Part shown: positions 26,763-35,482 of the stretch, in pieces
Layout: the number at the start of each line of letters is the position of its first letter
How positions within the stretch are numbered: position 1 is the first letter of the stretch
Assembly (NCBI RefSeq): GCF_035751725.1
Contig: NZ_CP142104.1
Location: 5,937,469 to 6,001,468, forward strand
Source: Pseudomonas frederiksbergensis
GTDB lineage: Bacteria > Pseudomonadota > Gammaproteobacteria > Pseudomonadales > Pseudomonadaceae
DNA length: 64,000 nucleotides
Reading direction: 5' to 3'
Notes under the pieces: model-generated
Told to the model about the DNA's origin: nothing
Database searches by the model: none
The model's input: only the letters and a program-made list of their open reading frames with translations
Program-made: the position numbers and the translations under genes

Positions 26763-27692
26763 TCATGCCGTACGCATTTGCACGGACAACCTGGCGGCTG
26801 CCGCTGCACGCTGGACCCGAATGGAATTCAACGTGAACAACGCAAGCGCCAGCCAGATGAACGAGAACGCCGCCAGTTTCAACGACGAGACCGGTTCACC
26901 GTAAACGAACGCCGCCAACAGGAAATTGCAAATTGGCGGGACAAATTGCAAGAAGCCCAGCGTGATCATCGACAACTGCTTGGCCGCCAGACTGTACCAC
27001 CACAACGGCAGCACCGTGATCAGGCCCGTCGCGATCAGCAACAGGTCGCGGGTACCCGATTGCAGGAACTGATGCCCTACGCCCTGGGCTTGGGCCAGCA
27101 CCAGGAACAGCGCCGCAAATGGCAGCAGTACGGCAATTTCCAAGGTCTGGATGACCACCGGATCGCCGGGGACCTTTTTCTTGAAGATGCCATAGAAGGA
27201 ATAGCAGAAGCCGATGACCAGTGCGATCCATGGGAATGAATGCAGGTTCAGCAACTCGAATGCCATCAACGTCACACCGGTGACGGCCAGGAATATCGCC
27301 CAGGTCTGCAATGACGTGAGGCGCTCCTTGAAGATGACCCGCGAGACCACCATGCTCATGATGGGGCTGAGGAAATAGCCGAAAGCCACCTCCAACACGC
27401 GTCCGGTCATGATCCCGTAGATGTACATCAGCCACCACAGCCCGAGGACCGCCGACACCGTCAGCACGTTCACCGGGCGAACCGTCTTGAGCGTAGAACG
27501 CAACGTTCCTACCCGGGCGGTCAACAACACCAGCGCCAGGAGAAACAGCTCGGCAAAGACGACGCGCCAGGACAGCAGATGGTAGGCATCGAGCCCTGCG
27601 AGGGGCTTGTACCAGAGAGGGTACGAGCCCCAGAGCAGCGTGGCGCCGAGCCCGAAGGCCACGCCTTGTCCGGATTCATTCTTGGCGGTCAT
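26763..27692 (-). CDS. rarD: RarD-type EamA/DMT transporter
   Basis: A 309-residue inner-membrane protein with ten predicted helices and two EamA halves (Trp-Arg-Val-Val-Phe-Ala-Glu near residue 45; Phe-Gly-Tyr-Phe-Leu-Ser-Pro typical of RarD). DMT transporters often export amino acids and related metabolites. Its ATG overlaps the stop of the HDO gene by 4 bases (ATGA), tying it to that enzyme, so export of the cluster product or uptake of its precursor is a reasonable guess. Family call is firm, substrate unknown. The symbol is the family name and does not imply chloramphenicol resistance. Confidence 0.85.
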   Translation of the reverse strand: MTAKNESGQGVAFGLGATLLWGSYPLWYKPLAGLDAYHLLSWRVVFAELFLLALVLLTARVGTLRSTLKTVRPVNVLTVSAVLGLWWLMYIYGIMTGRVLEVAFGYFLSPIMSMVVSRVIFKERLTSLQTWAIFLAVTGVTLMAFELLNLHSFPWIALVIGFCYSFYGIFKKKVPGDPVVIQTLEIAVLLPFAALFLVLAQAQGVGHQFLQSGTRDLLLIATGLITVLPLWWYSLAAKQLSMITLGFLQFVPPICNFLLAAFVYGEPVSSLKLAAFSFIWLALALFTLNSIRVQRAAAAARLSVQMRTA

Positions 27693-28435
27693 TGACGTCC
27701 TCCAGCGTTGAGTTTGCGCTCGATACCGTCCCAGTACACTTCCATCAGGTGCAGGTACTGTTCGATGCCTTCGGCGAACAGACGGCGCTCTTGCGGCGTT
27801 TGCAGGTGTTTTTCCATAACATTGAACACGGCGTTGGAATGCCCGACTTCGACTTCCATGTGCAGCGTCCAGAAGAACCGTCCACGTTCGCCGACGCCTT
27901 CCTTGATGAGGCCATCGTTGTATTTGGAAACCATCGAGGCCGACATCGCCTCGTCGGCGAACAGGCCGCCCAGGGCTTTTTGCAGCGGCGGCTTGCTGTA
28001 GAGCGCGCAGATACCGTCATTCAACGCCTGGGTGCTCGGCAGACATTTGTAGGCTTCGATCTGCTCTTCGCTGATGCCCTTGTCGTGCAGGAACTTGCGA
28101 TACAGGTCGGAGTGAGAATGGGTTTCGCCCAGCTCGTCACGGGCGTTGAACGCGATGGTGCGCAACACCGCCTCGTCACGGGTAATGGTGGAAATGCCAC
28201 AGACATAGAACGGCAGATACTTGAAGTAATGCAGGGTTTCCAAGTACAGCACCTTGCTTTGCTCCGGCGGCAGGCCGTGCTCGGCGTAGGCGTTGAGAAA
28301 TGGGTGTTCGGTCGCCCGATGCTTGAGGATGTAGTCGATCTGCTCATCCATGAACGACTGGAGTTCCAGGTCGACACCTTCGTTGCGCACGACGTAAGCG
28401 GTTTCGGATTGAAAGGTTTCTTGGGTAATGGACAT
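27689..28435 (-). CDS. haem-oxygenase-like diiron oxidase (HDO; BesC-like candidate)
   Basis: A 248-residue all-helical protein of the TenA/HDO fold. A full diiron ligand set can be placed: Glu101 and His108 (Asp-Glu-Leu-Gly-Glu-Thr-His-Ser-His), Glu162, and His192/Glu196/His199 (His-Met-Glu-Val-Glu-Val-Gly-His). The spacings of 7, 61, 30, 4 and 3 are close to those I recall for CADD (7, 61, 32, 4, 3). HDOs such as BesC, UndA and SznF cleave or N-oxygenate amino or fatty acids. It follows the HxG halogenase gene, the arrangement of BesD and BesC, where BesC splits chlorolysine to a chloro-allylglycine. Substrate here is inferred, not shown. Confidence 0.85.
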   Translation of the reverse strand: MSITQETFQSETAYVVRNEGVDLELQSFMDEQIDYILKHRATEHPFLNAYAEHGLPPEQSKVLYLETLHYFKYLPFYVCGISTITRDEAVLRTIAFNARDELGETHSHSDLYRKFLHDKGISEEQIEAYKCLPSTQALNDGICALYSKPPLQKALGGLFADEAMSASMVSKYNDGLIKEGVGERGRFFWTLHMEVEVGHSNAVFNVMEKHLQTPQERRLFAEGIEQYLHLMEVYWDGIERKLNAGGRQ

Positions 28436-28483
28436 GGCCTGCTTCCTTGAGCCCCGGGGGCAACGTTGATTTTCAAATATGAA

Positions 28484-28509
28484 GCCGGGCGGACAGCCAT
28501 CCGCCCGGC
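28484..28509. other. 10-bp stem hairpin between halogenase and HDO genes
   Basis: GCCGGGCGGA-CAGCCA-TCCGCCCGGC, a perfect stem in the 84-bp gap, with ATATTTG on the minus-strand 3' side. It may cause partial termination or protect the upstream halogenase mRNA. Confidence 0.6.
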
Positions 28510-28519
28510 CGATTTGCCG

Positions 28520-29314
28520 TCAGGCTTCTTCGGCAGACCGGGCCTTGGTGTCCCAGATCACTTCGATGCTTTCGTGGGCAACGTCGGTTCGCCGGTCATG
28601 GGCGCTGGCCCAGCAGGTATTGAGGATGATCCGAGTGGTTTCCTGCTGGATCGGCACGACGTGGTGCAACGTGGTATCGGACTTGAGGAAATACACATCG
28701 CCCTTCAGGTGGTGGTAGGACTTGATCGGGTTGTTGAGGATGTACTGCCAGATCTGCGGGTTCTGCTTGTCCCACTCGCTGTGAGGCACGCATTGCAGCA
28801 CGCCGCCGATCGCAGGGTCCTCGGGCGCTTCGATGATCCAGATCATGGTGTAGGGGTAATCGCCCCAATGCCAGCCGTGGGTATCGCCCGGATGGCTCAG
28901 CTTGGTGATCAGGTATTGCTCTTGCTCCCAGCAGGACGCCAGGTCATCGCCAGCGATGTTGCCGAGAAAATTACGCAGCGACTCGGATTGGTAGAGCGCC
29001 GGAATGAACGTCCCGCCTTCGGCAATCTCAGGTTGGTTGACGTTGTACATCTTGCGGTAAGTATTACCGGTGGACGGAACAGTAACATCGCGACGTACCG
29101 AATATTCATCCAACAGCGCATGAACTTCGCTGTGAACGTTTTCCAGAATCCTTTTTGGCAGGAAGGAAAAGTTCTTGAAGTTGAAATAACCATCGCGGCG
29201 AAATTCATTACGAATCTGCTTCATCCGGTTTTCATCTTGCAAAATAGCCTGGAAGTGCTTGGCCAGTTGTTGCTCCATTACTTCGATGACCAAGCTGGAT
29301 GTTTGTTCGCTCAT
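28520..29314 (-). CDS. Fe(II)/2-oxoglutarate radical halogenase, BesD/HalA family
   Basis: A 264-residue cupin-fold enzyme. The iron site reads His149-Trp150-Gly151, with glycine where hydroxylases have Asp/Glu; the open site lets chloride bind iron and marks radical halogenases. The distal His is 217 and the 2-oxoglutarate Arg is 228. The His-His spacing (68) is near that of BesD (137/204 as I recall). Glu132, Asp152 and Asn232 sit where BesD residues bind free lysine. BesD relatives in P. fluorescens and P. kilonensis (HalA) chlorinate free lysine. ATG 29314 has GGAG upstream. A chlorinated lysine product is likely; the position of chlorine is not predictable here. Confidence 0.85.
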   Translation of the reverse strand: MSEQTSSLVIEVMEQQLAKHFQAILQDENRMKQIRNEFRRDGYFNFKNFSFLPKRILENVHSEVHALLDEYSVRRDVTVPSTGNTYRKMYNVNQPEIAEGGTFIPALYQSESLRNFLGNIAGDDLASCWEQEQYLITKLSHPGDTHGWHWGDYPYTMIWIIEAPEDPAIGGVLQCVPHSEWDKQNPQIWQYILNNPIKSYHHLKGDVYFLKSDTTLHHVVPIQQETTRIILNTCWASAHDRRTDVAHESIEVIWDTKARSAEEA

Positions 29315-29346
29315 TTATCGCTCCATTCCATTGTTATCGGTCGGTG

Positions 29347-30597
29347 TTACAAATCCGTGGGGGGCGACACTCGCGCGATTAACGGAGTGCCTGTGGGGAT
29401 GACTTTCTTGTTATGCAGATTCATCAGCGGGCCGGTCATCAGCGTGGTGACGATGGTCATCACCACCAGGGCGGTAAACAGCTCGCTGCCGATAATGCCC
29501 ATGTCCAGGCCGATCTTGAGCACGACCAGTTCCATCAGCCCGCGGGTATTCATCAGGGCCCCGACGGTCAGGGAATTGGACCAGGAGCATCCCACCAGCC
29601 TTGCGCCCAGGGCGCTACCGGCCACTTTGCCGGTGACAGCCACCAGCAGGATCACCAGCAACACCCAGACGCCAAGGCCCGAGAAAGCCGAAGACGTGGT
29701 GCTCAAGCCTGCGAGGGCAAAGAAACAAGGCATCAATATGATCAGCGACACGTGTTCCAACCGTTCGATGATCATGTCCAGCAAGCGCTGGTCCCGGGGC
29801 AAGCACAGGCCGAACAGGAAAGCACCGAACACAGCGTGTACTTGCAGAGCGTCGGTCAGGCTGCCGTAGATCATCACACCGGCCAGCAGCGCCACCAGCA
29901 CCATGGGTTGCGCGAGTTTTCCTTCAGCGGCAAGCCAGCGGGCCAGCAACGGTTTGAGCACCAGCAAGGAAAAGACCACCAGCGACAACAGGCACGCGCC
30001 TCGCAAGAACAGGGCCATCCAGTTGTCGTCCTGGCCATTCACCATGGCCACGGCCGCTATCAGCATCCACGCCACCACATCGCTCATGGCGGCGGCCAGC
30101 AAGGCAATCGCACCGGTTTGTGTACCGAGCATGCCTCGCTCCTTGAGAATCCGCGCCAGTACCGGGAAAGCGGTCACGGAGAACACCGTGCCGATGAACA
30201 GGACGAAACCCAACCGAGAGGTCCCGGGCATGGCGAAGTGCTCGAACAGCCAAGGGGCCATCGCGGCGCCGAGAGAAAAAGGGATAACGATGCTGAACGC
30301 GCCGATGACCATGGCCTTGAAGCCCGTCTTGCTCTGCTTGAGAGGAAACCGAAACTCCGCACCAATGACGAACATGAACAACAAGATGCCCAGCTCGCTC
30401 AATACTTTCAGCTGTGTAACGGCAGTGCTGTCAAATAACTGTTGATGAAAGGTGGGGAATAGCTGACCGAGTACAACCGGCCCCAACACAAAACCGGCTA
30501 TCATTTCGCCAACTACCTGAGGCTGCCCCAAGCGATTGAATACCGCCCCCAGGAGTTTTGCTGACAACATCACAAACAATATCTGGATCAGCAACAT
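29347..30597 (-). CDS. CPA2 cation/proton antiporter (Kef/Na_H_Exchanger)
   Basis: A 416-residue membrane protein with about twelve hydrophobic segments and the Na/H exchanger fold (Gly-Glu-Met-Ile-Ala-Gly-Phe-x-Leu-Gly-Pro early, Asp-Val-Val-Ala-Trp in the core, Thr-Arg-Gly-Leu-x-Glu near the end). No TrkA-N or cytosolic regulatory domain follows, unlike KefB/C. ATG 30597 (Met-Leu-Leu-Ile-Gln) with AAGGGAATGG upstream is preferred over an extension of 32 codons. It is first of the cluster, 32 bp before the halogenase gene. It may exchange a cation for protons or could handle ions tied to the pathway; biosynthetic clusters of this family do carry such antiporters, but the role here is open. 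Confidence 0.82.
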   Translation of the reverse strand: MLLIQILFVMLSAKLLGAVFNRLGQPQVVGEMIAGFVLGPVVLGQLFPTFHQQLFDSTAVTQLKVLSELGILLFMFVIGAEFRFPLKQSKTGFKAMVIGAFSIVIPFSLGAAMAPWLFEHFAMPGTSRLGFVLFIGTVFSVTAFPVLARILKERGMLGTQTGAIALLAAAMSDVVAWMLIAAVAMVNGQDDNWMALFLRGACLLSLVVFSLLVLKPLLARWLAAEGKLAQPMVLVALLAGVMIYGSLTDALQVHAVFGAFLFGLCLPRDQRLLDMIIERLEHVSLIILMPCFFALAGLSTTSSAFSGLGVWVLLVILLVAVTGKVAGSALGARLVGCSWSNSLTVGALMNTRGLMELVVLKIGLDMGIIGSELFTALVVMTIVTTLMTGPLMNLHNKKVIPTGTPLIARVSPPTDL

Positions 30598-30924
30598 ATT
30601 CCATTCCCTTACAACGTCCAGGTTAATCCGGGTACAACTGACAACTCCTCGACACCGCCGATATCCGTTGGCAGCGCCCTTAACAGAACTCAATCAGATG
30701 CGCACACTCGCGCAGCTCGAACTCATCGAACTTCTGTAGAAGCAGGAATAAATCTGGAAGTGACAATCCTCTACCGGTGCGATGGGGTGGGTTACCGGTA
30801 ACGCGACAGTCACCTTTGTGGGGCGCAGCCGTCTTGGTTTCCTGATTGCCTGGCAGCGATTGTAGGGACATGGGAACGTCCGCTACAGTGCAGCAGACGA
30901 CAATAAACGGTGAATTTACGCCAA
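30598..30924. other. 327-bp divergent intergenic region
   Basis: It separates the halogenase-cluster operon (leftward) from the FtrA-like regulator gene (rightward) and must hold both promoters. Apart from the 12-bp palindrome at 30791 I see no gene or terminator. Confidence 0.6.
30791..30802. promoter_or_regulatory. perfect palindrome, candidate operator
   Basis: GTTACCGGTAAC is a perfect 12-bp palindrome, with a further ACCGGT 18 bp to its left. It sits 122 bp before the regulator ATG and about 190 bp before the antiporter ATG, a suitable place for control of the cluster. The binding protein is unknown. Confidence 0.35.
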
Positions 30925-31920
30925 ATGCACGCTCATCCCGGAACAGTGGCAATCCTTGTTTATGAGGGCCTTTGCGTATTCGAGTTTGGTATCGCCCTGG
31001 AGATCTTCGGCCTGCCCCGCCCAGAACTGGACGTGCCTTGGTACACCCATCGCATCGTCGCGGTCGACCAAGGCCCGATGCATGCGTTGGGTGGCCTGCA
31101 GATTCGCGTCGATGCCGGCCTGGAGGCGCTTGAAACCGCGCAGACCATCATCGTTCCCGGCTGGCGCAGTCGCTATGAGCCGCCTCCCGAGGCATTGCTC
31201 CAAGCGCTCAGGCGAGCTCACGCTCGCGGGGCACGCTTGCTGTCGATCTGCTCGGGGGTCTTCGTACTCGCCGCAACGGGGCTGCTCGACGGCCAGACCG
31301 TGACCACCCATTGGCAATTCTCACAAGAGTTGGCCGAGCGGTTCCCCAGCATCAAAGTCGACCCCAACGTGCTCTACGTCGACCTGGGGCAGCTGATCAC
31401 CTCAGCCGGCAGCGCCGCCGGCATCGACGCCTGCCTGCATCTGATCGCCCGGGATTTCGGCACGCACATCGCCAATTCGGTGGCGCGGCGCCTGGTCATG
31501 GCGCCACAACGAACCGGCGGGCAATCGCAATTCATCGTCGCTCCCGTGTGCAAGTCGCCGCGCAACGAACTGACGCGCGTGTTGCAATGGATTCGCGAAA
31601 ACCTCGATCAACCGTTGAGCGTGGCCGACATGGCCGCTCGCGTGGCCATGAGCGAGCGCACGTTTTTGCGGCGTTTCGTTGAAACCACCGGGCTGCCACC
31701 CAAAGTCTGGCTGCAACAGGAACGGCTGAACCGTGCGAGGGAACTGCTGGAAAGCACGGACCAGAACACCGCTGGGATCGCACAAGCCTGTGGCTACCGG
31801 TCAGTGGAAAGCTTTCGAGCTGCCTTCCGCAACGCAGTGGGCCTGGCTCCCTCCGCCTATCGTGAAAGGTTCGGCAGCGGCGAGATCAGCAAACAAGCTG
31901 CCTGGATCGCCAACTGCTGA
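30925..31920 (+). CDS. GlxA/FtrA-type AraC-family regulator
   Basis: A 331-residue regulator with an N-terminal DJ-1/PfpI-like domain (residues 5-190; Glu-Gly-Leu-Cys-Val-Phe-Glu-Phe near the start and Cys-Ser-Gly-Val-Phe-Val-Leu-Ala at the nucleophile elbow) and a C-terminal AraC HTH (about 220-320). Such FtrA/GlxA proteins control amino-acid-derivative metabolism in pseudomonads (for example betaine and carnitine regulators). ATG 30925 is chosen; a GTG at 30910 would add five residues. It is divergent from the halogenase cluster and is the natural candidate for its regulator, though no target site is proven. Confidence 0.85.
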   Translation: MHAHPGTVAILVYEGLCVFEFGIALEIFGLPRPELDVPWYTHRIVAVDQGPMHALGGLQIRVDAGLEALETAQTIIVPGWRSRYEPPPEALLQALRRAHARGARLLSICSGVFVLAATGLLDGQTVTTHWQFSQELAERFPSIKVDPNVLYVDLGQLITSAGSAAGIDACLHLIARDFGTHIANSVARRLVMAPQRTGGQSQFIVAPVCKSPRNELTRVLQWIRENLDQPLSVADMAARVAMSERTFLRRFVETTGLPPKVWLQQERLNRARELLESTDQNTAGIAQACGYRSVESFRAAFRNAVGLAPSAYRERFGSGEISKQAAWIANC

Positions 31921-31929
31921 AGCCCGTCG

Positions 31930-32526
31930 TCAATCCAGCAACCGATGCAGCTTGGCGTACTGCAACAGCATGATGGTCTTGCCGTCACAAATCTCCCCCG
32001 CCTCGATCATGCCCAGTGCCTGGTCGAGCGGCAGCTCCAACACTTCGATCTCTTCACCCTCGTCCTCAAGGCCCCCGCCTTCGTGCTGCTTGTCTTCATC
32101 GAAGTATTCACCGACAAAGAAATGGATCCGCTCGGTCACCGATCCCGGGCTCATGAACGCTTCGAAGACCTTGCGCACGTCCTGGACGACATAGCCGGTT
32201 TCTTCCTGGGTTTCCTTGCGGATGCAGGTCTGCGGGTCGTCGTTGTCCAGCAGGCCGGCGCAGGTTTCGATCAGCAGGCCGTCGTGCCCATTGACGAAGG
32301 CCGGGAAGCGGAATTGCCGAGTCAACACCACCGTTTGCTTGGCCTTGCTGTACAGCAGGATGGTGGCGCCGTTGCCGCGGTCGTAGGTTTCGCGCGTCAG
32401 CTCGCGCCATTGGCCGTTTCGGCCGAGATAGTCATAGGTCGTCTTGCGCAGGATGTACCAATTATCCGAGAGCACTTCGACGTGCTTGATGCGTACACGA
32501 TCCTTGATGCCGATTGCCTGTGTCAT
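31930..32526 (-). CDS. nudK: Nudix GDP-mannose pyrophosphatase NudK
   Basis: A 198-residue Nudix hydrolase very similar to E. coli NudK from memory: [12 protein letters not shown] near residues 48-59, and Nudix box from Gly91 to Arg-Lys-Glu-Thr-Gln-Glu-Glu-Thr-Gly (103-111). The first acidic position of the box is Asp97 instead of Glu. It cleaves GDP-mannose to GMP and mannose-1-phosphate in E. coli. ATG 32526 begins the homologous part. It converges with the regulator gene (9 bp) and lies 40 bp after nadE, in the same direction. Confidence 0.85.
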   Translation of the reverse strand: MTQAIGIKDRVRIKHVEVLSDNWYILRKTTYDYLGRNGQWRELTRETYDRGNGATILLYSKAKQTVVLTRQFRFPAFVNGHDGLLIETCAGLLDNDDPQTCIRKETQEETGYVVQDVRKVFEAFMSPGSVTERIHFFVGEYFDEDKQHEGGGLEDEGEEIEVLELPLDQALGMIEAGEICDGKTIMLLQYAKLHRLLD

Positions 32527-32566
32527 TTGCCACTCCGTTCGAGGCCAAAGGTCCCATTGAAATCTA

Positions 32567-33400
32567 TTACAACAATACCGGCACGCGGGGCAACGCTCGT
32601 TTGTGGGCCGTCTTGAGGTAGGCGCGTTCAATGATCTGTTGCGCCTGCGGCGACACCTCTTCGCCCATCAGGTACGCATCGATCTCCTCGTAGCTGCAGC
32701 CATACGCCACTTCATCCAACTTACCGGGCGCCAGGTCTTCCAAATCGGCGGTCGGTGCCTTGCGCACCAGATGCGCGGGGGCGCCCATCGCGTCGGCCAA
32801 CCATCTCACCTGGGTCTTGGTCAGCCCGGACAGCGGTGCCAAGTCACACGCGCCGTCGCCGAACTTGGTGAAGAAACCCATCACTGCTTCCGCCCCATGA
32901 TCGGTTCCCACCACCAATCCGTTGCTCAGATTGGCAATGGCATATTGCGCCAGCATCCGCGCCCGGGCCTTGGCGTTGCCTTTGGCAAAGTCGATGAGTT
33001 CGGCCGAGGGCTGCAAGCCATCGATGGCGATGCTGTCCATCAGCCCGTCAACACACGCGGCGATGTTGCTGGTGGTGATCAAGTCCGGCCGGATGAAGTC
33101 CAGGGAAGCCTGGGCATCCTGTTCGTCGGCCTGGGCCTTGTACGGCAGCCGGACGGCAATAAATCGCGCTGCGTAACCTTCCTCTCGCAGTTGCTCCACC
33201 GCCAATTGGCACAGGCGACCGGCGGTAAGCGAGTCGACGCCGCCACTGATCCCCAGCACCAAGGACTGGCAGCCCGACTCACGCAAGGTCTGCTTGATGA
33301 ATTCAATGCGGCGGGCAATCGCCAAGGCCTCGCCACCCTGGTTGAGTTGACGGTCGATGCCCAGCTCTCGGGCGATGCGTTCTTGCGCAAGCGAAGTCAT
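32567..33400 (-). CDS. nadE: NH3-dependent NAD+ synthetase
   Basis: A 277-residue protein of the short ammonia-dependent type (no glutaminase domain). The ATP-pyrophosphatase P-loop SGGVDS is at residues 52-57, and Gly-Thr-Asp-His-Gly-Ala-Glu and Lys-Phe-Gly-Asp-Gly-Ala-Cys-Asp follow as in the E. coli enzyme. It amidates nicotinic acid adenine dinucleotide to NAD+, the last step of the salvage route encoded here. It starts one base after the pncB stop and is third in pncA-pncB-nadE. Confidence 0.93.
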   Translation of the reverse strand: MTSLAQERIARELGIDRQLNQGGEALAIARRIEFIKQTLRESGCQSLVLGISGGVDSLTAGRLCQLAVEQLREEGYAARFIAVRLPYKAQADEQDAQASLDFIRPDLITTSNIAACVDGLMDSIAIDGLQPSAELIDFAKGNAKARARMLAQYAIANLSNGLVVGTDHGAEAVMGFFTKFGDGACDLAPLSGLTKTQVRWLADAMGAPAHLVRKAPTADLEDLAPGKLDEVAYGCSYEEIDAYLMGEEVSPQAQQIIERAYLKTAHKRALPRVPVLL

Positions 33401-33401
33401 A

Positions 33402-34631
33402 TCAGGCTCCCAATTGTGGATTGATCAGGGCAACGTTGAATACTTGGGCGGCATACCGCAGGAACGAGGCATCCTCGCAGACGTTCTTGATCGGATCGTC
33501 GGAGAACTTCACGACCGGTTCGCCGTGGACCCGCACCAGCTTCATGACGATGCTCAGCGGTTCGACGCCGTCGACATCGCAGGCCAGGCTGGTGCCCATG
33601 CCAAAACCGAACTTCGCTTTGCCACGGACATGACGCAGGATCGGCAGGCATTTTTCGAAATTCAGGCCATCGGAGAACATCAAGTCCTTGGTCCGCGCAT
33701 CGACGCCCAACTCCTTGTAGCGCCCCAGCACTTTGTCAGCCCAGGCGATGGGGTCACCTGAATCCTGGCGCAGGCCGTCATAGAGCTTGGCGAAGTACAG
33801 GTCGAAATCCTTGAGGAAAAAGTCGGTGCTGATGCAGTCGGTCAAGGCGATACCGAGGCGGCCGCGATACTCACGTACCCAGTTTTCCAACGCCGCGTTC
33901 TGGCTCTCGCGCAAGCGCCCGAGTTGCTGGTGCACCATCAGCCATTGGTGAGCCATGGTGCCGATCAGCGGCAGATCGAACTCGTAAGCCAGGTGAGCGT
34001 TACTGGTGCCGACAAAGACCCCAGGGAAATCGCTGCGCATGACATTCACCACTTCACGCTGGGCCCTGAACGACAGCCGCCGCCGGGTGGAGAAATCTGA
34101 AACGCGAAACTCGGCGAGTTCTTCACGGCTGGCATTCTTCTCCAGCCATTCGAATTTCTGGTACAGCTTGCGGGTGACGTCGGCCAACTCGACTTCGGGG
34201 TATTTCTCACGGTTGCGCAGTTCGCTGACCATCGCCAATACCGGTTGCTCGAACATGATGCAGTGCAGCATCGGCCCACGGACGCGGATGTGCAGTTGGC
34301 CGTCGACTTCCGAAACGTGGATGTAGCGCAAATTGAAGCGAAACAAGCCGAGAAACTGTTCGAAGTCCGGCGTCAGGTACTCACGGAAACGCTTGTTGAA
34401 CAAAAACCGCTGCTCTCCCTCGCGCAGCTGCAACCCGGCGAGCTTCTCCAATTCGACACGAATGTCCGGAATCAGGTGACCGAGCCGCTCCTTGGAACGC
34501 ACGATGAACTGATATTCCACCTCGACATTCGGGTGCTGGTGCAAGACCGCCTGCATCATGGTGAAGGTGTAGTAATCGGTATCCAGAAGGCTCTGGATGG
34601 TGCCGCTGTTTGTATCGAATGCACTGTCCAT
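33402..34631 (-). CDS. pncB: nicotinate phosphoribosyltransferase
   Basis: A 409-residue enzyme, the usual length, converting nicotinate and PRPP to nicotinate mononucleotide. Typical segments are the N-terminal Leu-Leu-Asp-Thr-Asp-Tyr-Tyr, Gly-Thr-Ser-Asn-Ala in the middle, Ser-Gly-Asp-like Asp-Ser-Gly-Asp-Pro and Phe-Ser-Asp-Gly-Leu-Asn-Phe near residues 325-335, and the catalytic His in the central His-Gln-Trp region. It lies between pncA (9 bp) and nadE (1 bp) in one operon that starts at the NrtR-type operators. Confidence 0.93.
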   Translation of the reverse strand: MDSAFDTNSGTIQSLLDTDYYTFTMMQAVLHQHPNVEVEYQFIVRSKERLGHLIPDIRVELEKLAGLQLREGEQRFLFNKRFREYLTPDFEQFLGLFRFNLRYIHVSEVDGQLHIRVRGPMLHCIMFEQPVLAMVSELRNREKYPEVELADVTRKLYQKFEWLEKNASREELAEFRVSDFSTRRRLSFRAQREVVNVMRSDFPGVFVGTSNAHLAYEFDLPLIGTMAHQWLMVHQQLGRLRESQNAALENWVREYRGRLGIALTDCISTDFFLKDFDLYFAKLYDGLRQDSGDPIAWADKVLGRYKELGVDARTKDLMFSDGLNFEKCLPILRHVRGKAKFGFGMGTSLACDVDGVEPLSIVMKLVRVHGEPVVKFSDDPIKNVCEDASFLRYAAQVFNVALINPQLGA

Positions 34632-34640
34632 GTCTGTTCC

Positions 34641-35288
34641 CTATGCGTTTGCCTGGCGGAGGGTTTCTTCACGTGTCGCGGCAACCGCGACGCCCGCTTG
34701 CTGCATGTCGGCAATGGCTTGGATGGCCCCCTCCTCGCTGATGGCTCGGCAGGCCGGGAGGTGAATGATCACCCTGAAGCCAGCAGCCGCCAGTTGCAGG
34801 GCGGTGGTCTTGACGCAGAAGTCCAACGCCAGCCCGCCGACAATGACCTGCTCCACAGCCTGGCCTTTGAGGTACTCGATCACCCCGGTGGACAGCTTGC
34901 CGTGCAGGTCGTGGTAGCAGGCGCCGTACGGGTGCAGATCCGGCTCGACACCCTTCCAGACGAAATAGTCGTAGTCGTACGGGGTCGGTAGCTGATCCAG
35001 CAGGGCGAAGCCTTCGGTGCCGGGAACGCAGTGGCTGACCCAGGTAATGTCGGCGTGCTCGAGCCCAGTCGGCACGAACATCTGTGTGTGATCGGCGACC
35101 ACCCACGGGGCCAGGGGCGAATGAGCGTCCTTGCTGCCAATGCGGAGGCTGGCCAGGGAGGCGATGAAATTCAGCTCACCGGCAATCTGGTCACCGCCCG
35201 GCACTGGAAGCTCATCAGGGCACAGCGGCGTGAAGCTCTTTTGCGCATCGACATCGAAGGAAGCGGTTTTCCGGGTCAGGCTGTTCAT
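34641..35288 (-). CDS. pncA: nicotinamidase
   Basis: A 215-residue isochorismatase-fold enzyme that turns nicotinamide into nicotinate. The catalytic triad can be placed: Asp14 (Phe-Asp-Val-Asp-Ala-Gln), Lys112 (Val-Trp-Lys-Gly) and Cys158 (Leu-Asp-Phe-Cys-Val-Lys). Metal ligands are likely Asp54, His56 and His86 (Trp-Val-Ser-His-Cys-Val-Pro-Gly-Thr). ATG 35288 has GAGGAG upstream; the frame extends 17 codons further without support. It is the first gene of the salvage operon, transcribed from a promoter overlapped by the operator at 35318-35334. Confidence 0.92.
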   Translation of the reverse strand: MNSLTRKTASFDVDAQKSFTPLCPDELPVPGGDQIAGELNFIASLASLRIGSKDAHSPLAPWVVADHTQMFVPTGLEHADITWVSHCVPGTEGFALLDQLPTPYDYDYFVWKGVEPDLHPYGACYHDLHGKLSTGVIEYLKGQAVEQVIVGGLALDFCVKTTALQLAAAGFRVIIHLPACRAISEEGAIQAIADMQQAGVAVAATREETLRQANA

Positions 35289-35317
35289 GCTGGGTTTCTC
35301 CTCTTCATGGTCACGAG

Positions 35318-35334
35318 AGTACATAAGGTGTACT
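35318..35334. promoter_or_regulatory. NrtR operator 1 (pncA side)
   Basis: AGTACA-TAAGG-TGTACT is a perfect 6+6 dyad with a 5-bp spacer, 30 bp before pncA. The same architecture recurs at 35450, and the two face the two divergent operons. Confidence 0.75.
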
Positions 35335-35449
35335 TTCATAACAAGCCATTTTCAGAAATTATTTCTGATGAGCCATTGATGCGCCATTAATGCTTAGTTC
35401 TAATAAATCAGCACGAAGCATATTTTCATCAAAAAAATTTTGCTGATAG

Positions 35450-35466
35450 AGTACACGTCATGTACC
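35450..35466. promoter_or_regulatory. NrtR operator 2 (nadD2 side)
   Basis: AGTACA-CGTCA-TGTACC, the same half sites and spacer as operator 1 with one outer mismatch, 17 bp before nadD2. The centres of the two are 132 bp apart. Confidence 0.72.
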
Positions 35467-35482
35467 GAAAGAGGATGAAGCG

